Below are positions 56,241 through 64,000 of a DNA stretch of 64,000 nt, piece by piece (the stretch's first letter is position 1; each line of letters begins with the position of its first letter). A program made the translations under genes and the position numbers. Below the pieces are notes generated by a model. The model was not told the DNA's origin, ran no database searches, and worked only from the letters and a program-made list of their open reading frames with translations. The stretch spans positions 78,379 through 142,378 of the forward strand of contig CAJNBW010000005.1 of NCBI GenBank assembly GCA_905221105.1. Reading direction: 5' to 3'. The stretch is from a bacterium. GTDB lineage: Bacteria > Bacillota > Bacilli > Lactobacillales > Streptococcaceae.

Positions 56241-56349
56241 TATAATTGAAAGACGTGAACGATATGAACATGTCCTTGCGGGTGCTTAGGAAAAAAATTA
56301 TAAGTATGTCAAGTTTAAGAAAAAACTTGATTGTTGGAGGATTTTTTAG
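56241..56349 (+). promoter_or_regulatory. rpsA promoter and leader
   Basis: TATAAT at 56241-56246 starts a ~95-nt leader. A perfect 8-bp hairpin TCAAGTTT/AAACTTGA (about 56309-56331) sits just before the GGAGG ribosome site (56337-56341), well placed to affect initiation. Confidence 0.55.
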
Positions 56350-57552
56350 ATGAACGAATTTGAAGATTTGCTAAATAGCGTTAGCCAAGTTGAGACTGGT
56401 GATGTTGTTAGTGCTGAAGTATTGACAGTTGATGCGACTCAAGCTAACGTTGCAATCTCTGGAACTGGTGTTGAAGGTGTCTTGACTCTTCGCGAATTGA
56501 CAAACGATCGCGATGCAGATATCAATGACTTTGTTAAAGTAGGAGAAGTATTGGATGTTCTTGTACTTCGTCAAGTAGTTGGTAAAGATACTGATACAGT
56601 TACATACCTTGTATCTAAAAAACGCCTTGAAGCTCGCAAAGCATGGGATAAACTTGTTGGTCGCGAAGAAGAAGTTGTTACTGTTAAAGGAACTCGTGCC
56701 GTTAAAGGTGGACTTTCAGTAGAATTTGAAGGTGTTCGTGGATTCATCCCAGCTTCAATGTTGGATACTCGTTTCGTACGTAACACTGAGCGTTTTGTAG
56801 GTCAAGAATTTGATGCTAAAATCAAAGAAGTTGACGCTAAAGAAAACCGCTTCATCCTTTCACGTCGTGAAGTTGTTGAAGCAGCTACAGCAGCAGCTCG
56901 CGCTGAAGTATTCGGTAAATTGGCTGTTGGTGATGTTGTAACTGGTAAAGTTGCACGTATCACAAGCTTCGGTGCTTTCATCGACCTTGGTGGTGTTGAC
57001 GGATTGGTTCACTTGACTGAATTGTCACATGAACGTAACGTTTCACCAAAATCAGTTGTAACTGTTGGTGAAGAAATTGAAGTGAAAATCCTTGATCTTA
57101 ACGAAGAAGAAGGACGTGTGTCACTTTCACTTAAAGCAACAACACCTGGACCATGGGATGGCGTTGAGCAAAAATTGGCTAAAGGTGATGTAGTAGAAGG
57201 AACAGTTAAACGTTTGACTGACTTCGGTGCATTTGTTGAAGTATTGCCAGGTATCGATGGACTTGTTCACGTATCACAAATTTCACACAAACGTATTGAA
57301 AATCCAAAAGAAGCTCTTAAAGTTGGTCAAGAAGTTCAAGTTAAAGTTCTTGAAGTTAACGCAGATGCAGAGCGCGTATCACTTTCTATCAAAGCTCTTG
57401 AAGAGCGTCCAGCTCAAGAAGAAGGACAAAAAGAAGAAAAACGTGCTGCTCGTCCACGTCGTCCAAAACGTCAAGAAAAACGTGATTTCGAACTTCCAGA
57501 AACACAAACAGGATTCTCAATGGCTGACTTGTTCGGTGATATCGAACTTTAA
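56350..57552 (+). CDS. rpsA: 30S ribosomal protein S1
   Basis: A 400-residue protein with four S1 (OB-fold) repeats, beginning near residues 15, 100, 190 and 275 (GDVVTGKVARITSFGAFIDLGGVDGLVH and GDVVEGTVKRLTDFGAFVEVLPGIDGLVH are the clearest), then a basic/acidic tail. Firmicute S1 is shorter than the six-domain E. coli protein. Codon use is strongly optimised (GTT, GAA, CGT), as in highly expressed genes. Confidence 0.94.
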   Translation: MNEFEDLLNSVSQVETGDVVSAEVLTVDATQANVAISGTGVEGVLTLRELTNDRDADINDFVKVGEVLDVLVLRQVVGKDTDTVTYLVSKKRLEARKAWDKLVGREEEVVTVKGTRAVKGGLSVEFEGVRGFIPASMLDTRFVRNTERFVGQEFDAKIKEVDAKENRFILSRREVVEAATAAARAEVFGKLAVGDVVTGKVARITSFGAFIDLGGVDGLVHLTELSHERNVSPKSVVTVGEEIEVKILDLNEEEGRVSLSLKATTPGPWDGVEQKLAKGDVVEGTVKRLTDFGAFVEVLPGIDGLVHVSQISHKRIENPKEALKVGQEVQVKVLEVNADAERVSLSIKALEERPAQEEGQKEEKRAARPRRPKRQEKRDFELPETQTGFSMADLFGDIEL

Positions 57553-57569
57553 TTAAATTGAAAATTCAC

Positions 57570-57602
57570 AAAATCCTTTGTTTTCTAAACAAGGGATTTT
57601 TC
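57570..57602 (+). terminator. Terminator of rpsA
   Basis: AAAATCCTTTGTTT pairs with AAACAAGGGATTTT (one G-U), four-base loop, T tail. Confidence 0.9.
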
Positions 57603-57637
57603 TTTTGTCTGTAAGTCTTTTTTGATATAATAGTTCT

Positions 57638-58135
57638 ATGTTAGAATCAGAAAAACAATCACGTTATCAAATGTTAAATGAAGAGCTCTCTTTTTTATTG
57701 GATGGTGAAACCAATGTTTTGGCTAATCTTTCAAATGCTAGTGCTCTTCTAAAATCACGCTTTCCTAATACTGTATTTGCAGGCTTTTATTTGTTCGATG
57801 GAAAGGAATTGGTTTTGGGTCCCTTCCAAGGAGGTGTTTCCTGCATCCGTATTGCACTTGGGAAAGGTGTTTGTGGTGAGGCAGCTCATTTTCAGGAAAC
57901 TGTTCTGGTTGGTGACGTAACAACTTATCCCAACTATATTTCTTGTGATAGTCGAGCTAAAAGTGAAATTGTTGTGCCGATGATGAAGAATGATCAATTA
58001 CTTGGGGTTCTGGATCTGGATTCTTCAGAGATTGATGATTATGATGCTATGGATCGAGATTATTTGGAACAATTTGTCGCTATTTTGCTTGAAAAGACAG
58101 AATGGGACTTTACAATGTTTGGGGAGAAAGCCTAA
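57638..58135 (+). CDS. msrC: Free methionine-(R)-sulfoxide reductase (GAF domain)
   Basis: A 165-residue GAF protein with the three conserved cysteines of fRMsr ([21 protein letters not shown] and [15 protein letters not shown]). It reduces free Met-R-sulfoxide, an oxidative-stress repair role. TATAAT (57626-57631, TGA before) ends six bases from the ATG and there is no ribosome site, so the mRNA is probably leaderless. Its stop overlaps the dnaX start (TAATG). Confidence 0.9.
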   Translation: MLESEKQSRYQMLNEELSFLLDGETNVLANLSNASALLKSRFPNTVFAGFYLFDGKELVLGPFQGGVSCIRIALGKGVCGEAAHFQETVLVGDVTTYPNYISCDSRAKSEIVVPMMKNDQLLGVLDLDSSEIDDYDAMDRDYLEQFVAILLEKTEWDFTMFGEKA

Positions 58136-59790
58136 TGTATCAAGCACTTTATCGAAAATATAGAAGTCAAAACTTCTCTCAGTTGGTTGGTCAAGAAGTT
58201 GTGGCTAAGACTCTTAAACAAGCGGTGGAGCAAGAGAAAATAAGTCACGCTTATCTTTTTTCTGGTCCTCGTGGAACGGGAAAAACCAGTGTGGCTAAGA
58301 TCTTTGCAAAGGCTATGAACTGTCCTAATCAAGTGGGTGGTGAACCATGTAATAACTGTTATATTTGTCAAGCAGTGACGGACGGTAGTTTAGAAGATGT
58401 CATTGAAATGGATGCAGCCTCTAATAATGGGGTTGATGAAATTCGTGAAATCCGTGATAAATCAACCTACGCCCCTAGCCTTGCCCGCTACAAGGTCTAT
58501 ATCATAGACGAGGTTCACATGCTGTCTACAGGGGCTTTTAATGCTCTTCTAAAGACGCTGGAAGAGCCAACACAGAATGTGGTCTTTATTTTAGCTACTA
58601 CTGAATTGCACAAGATTCCTGCCACTATTCTATCCCGTGTCCAACGTTTTGAGTTTAAATCAATTAAGACACAAGATATTAAGGAACATATCCACTATAT
58701 CTTAGAAAAAGAAAATATTAGTTCTGAACCAGAGGCTGTGGAAATCATTGCCAGACGAGCTGAAGGTGGGATGCGAGACGCCTTGTCTATTTTGGATCAA
58801 GCCCTGAGTTTGACACAGGGAAATGAGCTGACGACGGCCATTTCTGAAGAAATTACAGGAACCATTAGTCTGTCTGCCTTGGATGATTATGTGGCTGCCT
58901 TATCTCAACAGGATGTTCCCAAGGCTTTGTCTTGCTTAAATCTTCTCTTTGAGAATGGTAAGAGCATGACTCGTTTTGTGACCGACCTTTTGCACTATTT
59001 AAGAGACTTGTTAATTGTTCAAACAGGGGGAGAAAATACTCACCATAGCCCAGTCTTTGTGGAAAATTTGGGACTTCCTCAAGAAAATCTGTTTGAAATG
59101 ATTCGCTTAGCGACAGTCAGTTTGGCAGATATTAAGTCTAGTTTGCAGCCTAAGATTTATGCTGAGATGATGACTATTCGTTTAGCGGAAATCAAGCCTG
59201 AGCCAGCTCTTTCAGGGGCGGTTGAACATGAAATTTCTGCGCTGAGACAGGAAGTTGCCCGTCTCAAACATGAACTCGCAAATGTGGGCACTGTACCAAA
59301 ATCAACTAGTCCAGTACCTCCTCGTCCAGCAGCAGGCAAAACAGTCTATCGTGTGGATCGGAATAAAGTTCAATCTATCTTACAAGAGGCTGTCGAAAAT
59401 CCTGATTTAGCACGTCAAAATCTGATTCGTTTGCAGAATGCTTGGGGAGAGGTAATTGAAAGTCTAGGAGGCCCTGATAAGGCTTTGCTAGTTGGTTCTC
59501 AACCGGTTGCGGCCAATGAACACCATGCCATTCTTGCTTTTGAGTCTAACTTTAATGCTGGTCAAACCATGAAACGGGACAATCTCAACACCATGTTTGG
59601 CAATATCCTCAGTCAGGCAGCAGGTTTTTCACCTGAGATTTTAGCCATTTCCATGGAGGAATGGAAAGAAGTTCGTGCAGCCTTTTCAGCCAAAGCTAAA
59701 CCTTCTCAAACTGAAAAAGAAGCAGAAGAAAGTCTGATTCCGGAAGGATTTGAATTTTTGGCTGATAAAGTGAAGGTAGAGGAAGACTAA
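58135..59790 (+). CDS. dnaX: DNA polymerase III subunits gamma/tau
   Basis: A 551-residue clamp-loader ATPase: [20 protein letters not shown], Walker A GPRGTGKTS, a zinc cluster (CxxxxGGEPCNNCYIC), DEVHMLSTGAFNALLKTLEEP, ATTELHKIPATILSRVQRF, then tau domains. No A6G-type slippery site stands out. Start 58135 overlaps the msrC stop by one base; the longer frame (58102) would lie within msrC. Confidence 0.96.
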   Translation: MYQALYRKYRSQNFSQLVGQEVVAKTLKQAVEQEKISHAYLFSGPRGTGKTSVAKIFAKAMNCPNQVGGEPCNNCYICQAVTDGSLEDVIEMDAASNNGVDEIREIRDKSTYAPSLARYKVYIIDEVHMLSTGAFNALLKTLEEPTQNVVFILATTELHKIPATILSRVQRFEFKSIKTQDIKEHIHYILEKENISSEPEAVEIIARRAEGGMRDALSILDQALSLTQGNELTTAISEEITGTISLSALDDYVAALSQQDVPKALSCLNLLFENGKSMTRFVTDLLHYLRDLLIVQTGGENTHHSPVFVENLGLPQENLFEMIRLATVSLADIKSSLQPKIYAEMMTIRLAEIKPEPALSGAVEHEISALRQEVARLKHELANVGTVPKSTSPVPPRPAAGKTVYRVDRNKVQSILQEAVENPDLARQNLIRLQNAWGEVIESLGGPDKALLVGSQPVAANEHHAILAFESNFNAGQTMKRDNLNTMFGNILSQAAGFSPEILAISMEEWKEVRAAFSAKAKPSQTEKEAEESLIPEGFEFLADKVKVEED

Positions 59791-59817
59791 AGAAAGATTT
59801 CATGATACAATAAGTTT

Positions 59818-60012
59818 ATGGATAGACAACAATTTATTATCATAGCACTGTTTACAGCTGCTGAGACCTATTTTTTCAATGAAGCCTGGATGACTGGTCG
59901 CTATATTATGGCAGCCTTTTGGGCCATTTTACTCTTTAGAAATTTTCGAGTGAGTTACTTGATGGGTAAAATAGTAGATGTCATTGACCAGCACTTGAAA
60001 GGAAAAGACTAG
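59818..60012 (+). CDS. DUF3272 family small membrane protein
   Basis: A 64-residue protein with one or two hydrophobic stretches (QFIIIALFTAAETYFF and YIMAAFWAILLF) and a basic/acidic tail, matching the streptococcal DUF3272 family; function unknown. TACAAT (59806-59811, TGA before) ends six bases before the ATG with no ribosome site: leaderless candidate. Confidence 0.82.
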   Translation: MDRQQFIIIALFTAAETYFFNEAWMTGRYIMAAFWAILLFRNFRVSYLMGKIVDVIDQHLKGKD

Positions 60013-60034
60013 TCCTCAGCTTCTAGACAAAATC

Positions 60035-60056
60035 AAAGCCTTTTAGGCTTTTTTTT
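60035..60056 (+). terminator. Terminator before the suf operon
   Basis: AAAGCC/GGCTTT around TTTTA, followed by T8. Confidence 0.83.
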
Positions 60057-60058
60057 GT

Positions 60059-60162
60059 TATACTATAAAAGTATATTTATTGACCTTTTACCGTATTTTC
60101 TAGGGAAATCAAGTTTGTTTCCAGTAAGTACTGTAAAGGTCTTGAAAAAGAAAGGAACTATC
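60059..60162 (+). promoter_or_regulatory. suf operon promoter and structured leader
   Basis: TATACT (60059-60064) begins a leader of ~90 nt. GACCTT (60082-60087) pairs with AAGGTC (60136-60141) and GGAAA (60104-60108) with TTTCC (60118-60122), leaving AAAGGAA free as ribosome site. Confidence 0.5.
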
Positions 60163-60933
60163 ATGTCAGTATTAGAGATCAAAGATCTTCACGTTGAGAT
60201 TGAAGGAAAAGAAATTTTAAAAGGGGTTAACCTGACCCTTAAAACAGGAGAAATTGCTGCTATCATGGGACCAAATGGTACTGGTAAATCAACTCTTTCA
60301 GCCGCTATCATGGGAAATCCAAACTATGAAGTAACCAAAGGTGAAGTCTTGTTTGATGGCGTAAACATCCTTGAGTTGGAAGTGGACGAGCGTGCGCGTA
60401 TGGGACTTTTCCTTGCAATGCAATACCCATCAGAAATTCCTGGAATTACCAATGCTGAGTTTCTTCGTGCAGCCATGAATGCTGGTAAAGAAGATGATGA
60501 GAAGATCTCAGTTCGTGAGTTTATCACTAAGTTGGACGAGAAAATGGAATTGCTCAACATGAAAGAAGAAATGGCAGAGCGTTACCTCAATGAAGGTTTC
60601 TCTGGTGGTGAGAAAAAACGTAATGAAATTCTTCAGCTTTTGATGTTGGAACCAACTTTTGCCCTTTTGGATGAGATTGACTCTGGTCTTGATATTGACG
60701 CCCTTAAAGTTGTATCTAAAGGTGTGAATGCCATGCGTGGTGAAGGCTTCGGTGCTATGATTATCACTCACTACCAACGTCTTTTGAACTACATCACACC
60801 AGACGTGGTACACGTGATGATGGAAGGTCGTGTCGTCCTTTCTGGTGGTCCAGAATTGGCTGCGCGTTTGGAACGTGAAGGATACGCAAAATTAGCTGAA
60901 GAACTTGGCTACGACTACAAGGAAGAATTGTAA
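60163..60933 (+). CDS. sufC: Fe-S cluster assembly ATPase SufC
   Basis: A 256-residue ABC-type ATPase of the SufBCD scaffold: Walker A GPNGTGKST, signature FSGGEKKRNEILQLL, Walker B FALLDEIDSGLDID and H-loop ITHYQRLL. Start at 60163 (MSVLEIKDLHV) with AAAGGAAC upstream. First gene of sufCDSUB, the only Fe-S biogenesis system seen here. Confidence 0.96.
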   Translation: MSVLEIKDLHVEIEGKEILKGVNLTLKTGEIAAIMGPNGTGKSTLSAAIMGNPNYEVTKGEVLFDGVNILELEVDERARMGLFLAMQYPSEIPGITNAEFLRAAMNAGKEDDEKISVREFITKLDEKMELLNMKEEMAERYLNEGFSGGEKKRNEILQLLMLEPTFALLDEIDSGLDIDALKVVSKGVNAMRGEGFGAMIITHYQRLLNYITPDVVHVMMEGRVVLSGGPELAARLEREGYAKLAEELGYDYKEEL

Positions 60934-60960
60934 TTTCCTCGTATCTTTTAGGAGAAGTAA

Positions 60961-63878
<2,918 letters not shown>

Positions 63879-63883
63879 AACAA

Positions 63884-63908
63884 ATAAGACAAGCTTTCTT
63901 TGTCTTAT
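63884..63908 (+). other. Hairpin between sufU and sufB
   Basis: ATAAGACAA (63884-63892) and TTGTCTTAT (63900-63908) form nine perfect pairs around a seven-base loop. There is no T tract, so it may stabilise or space the mRNA rather than end it. Confidence 0.55.
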
Positions 63909-63944
63909 AAATCACTAGAAAAAAAGAATGAAAGAAAGGATATT

Positions 63945-64000
63945 ATGGCTGAAGAAAGAGTAGAACCAAAACCAATTGATCTTGGTGAATATAAATTTGG
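63945..64000 (+). CDS. sufB: Fe-S cluster assembly protein SufB (5' end only)
   Basis: Nineteen residues are visible (MAEERVEPKPIDLGEYKFG) before the window ends. Position after sufU and the start sequence identify SufB, the partner of SufC and SufD. GAAAGGA precedes the ATG. Confidence 0.88.
   Translation, partial: MAEERVEPKPIDLGEYKF

Noticed and set aside
58102..58134. dnaX start inside msrC
   Set aside because: DnaX proteins begin [10 protein letters not shown], and TAATG coupling at 58133-58137 is typical.

Overview
The window looks like core chromosome of a mitis-group Streptococcus, very close to S. pneumoniae. The evidence is low-GC coding sequence, the gene order metG ... pepN-ciaRH ... 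dinG-rodA ... gyrB-ezrA ... clpE ... parE/parC-ilvE ... rpsA ... dnaX-sufCDSUB, and one BOX repeat (A-B-C modules), an element known from S. pneumoniae and S. mitis. An ant(6)-type nucleotidyltransferase lies between parE and parC. From memory, that arrangement is typical of S. mitis/S. oralis and of recombinant pneumococci, so I cannot separate S. mitis from a recombinant S. pneumoniae. There is no rRNA, CRISPR array, prophage or intact insertion sequence. The two tRNA genes are Tyr and Gln.

Layout. 1-6023: the end of a MacB-type exporter, metG, a PadR regulator with its membrane partner, and an EndA-type nuclease lipoprotein. 6128-8472: a Tad2-like DUF2829 protein overlapping a short-chain dehydrogenase, a gene remnant, a stand-alone PEP-utilising barrel and an ASCH protein. 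8597-13238: pepN and the CiaRH two-component system. 13272-23521: a DUF3270 protein, a U32 peptidase, dinG, rodA/ftsW, a DJ-1 protein, a HAD phosphatase, gyrB and ezrA. 23695-27505, minus strand: a DUF1827 protein, a Nudix hydrolase, clpE and a DUF1797 protein, with the BOX element. 27696-31327: a polar amino acid ABC transporter, folD, nnrD and a small protein. 31559-35827: rpiA, deoB, a DUF1697 protein, punA and deoD (pentose and nucleoside salvage). 35853-38259: a FlaR-like kinase, rpsT, coaA and a small membrane protein. 38469-46221: an rsmC-like gene, pdp, deoC, cdd, and the nucleoside lipoprotein with its ABC transporter. 46256-52499: plsY, parE, the ant gene and parC. 52634-64000: ilvE, an AliB-like peptide-binding lipoprotein, a DUF2969 protein, the tRNAs, rpsA, msrC, dnaX, a DUF3272 protein and sufCDSUB.

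How it works together. Two gene blocks form a nucleoside economy. The cdd-pnrA-ABC block imports and deaminates nucleosides. The phosphorylases (pdp, punA, deoD) with deoB, deoC and rpiA turn the sugar into pentose phosphate and glycolytic intermediates. Readable regulatory sites include a perfect CodY box before ilvE, a CtsR box before clpE, a perfect PurR box before rpiA, a CiaR-like site before ciaR and a cre-like palindrome before the rsmC-pdp operon. Seven genes have a -10 box only 6-8 nt from the start codon and are probably read from leaderless mRNAs.

The most unusual signal is a long structured 5' leader found twice, before deoD and before parC. The copies share a core (TGTGTRAAAAAGAT opposite YCTATTTTYAC inside one long hairpin), and neither downstream gene has a visible Shine-Dalgarno sequence. 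This is my best candidate for an undescribed cis-regulatory RNA.
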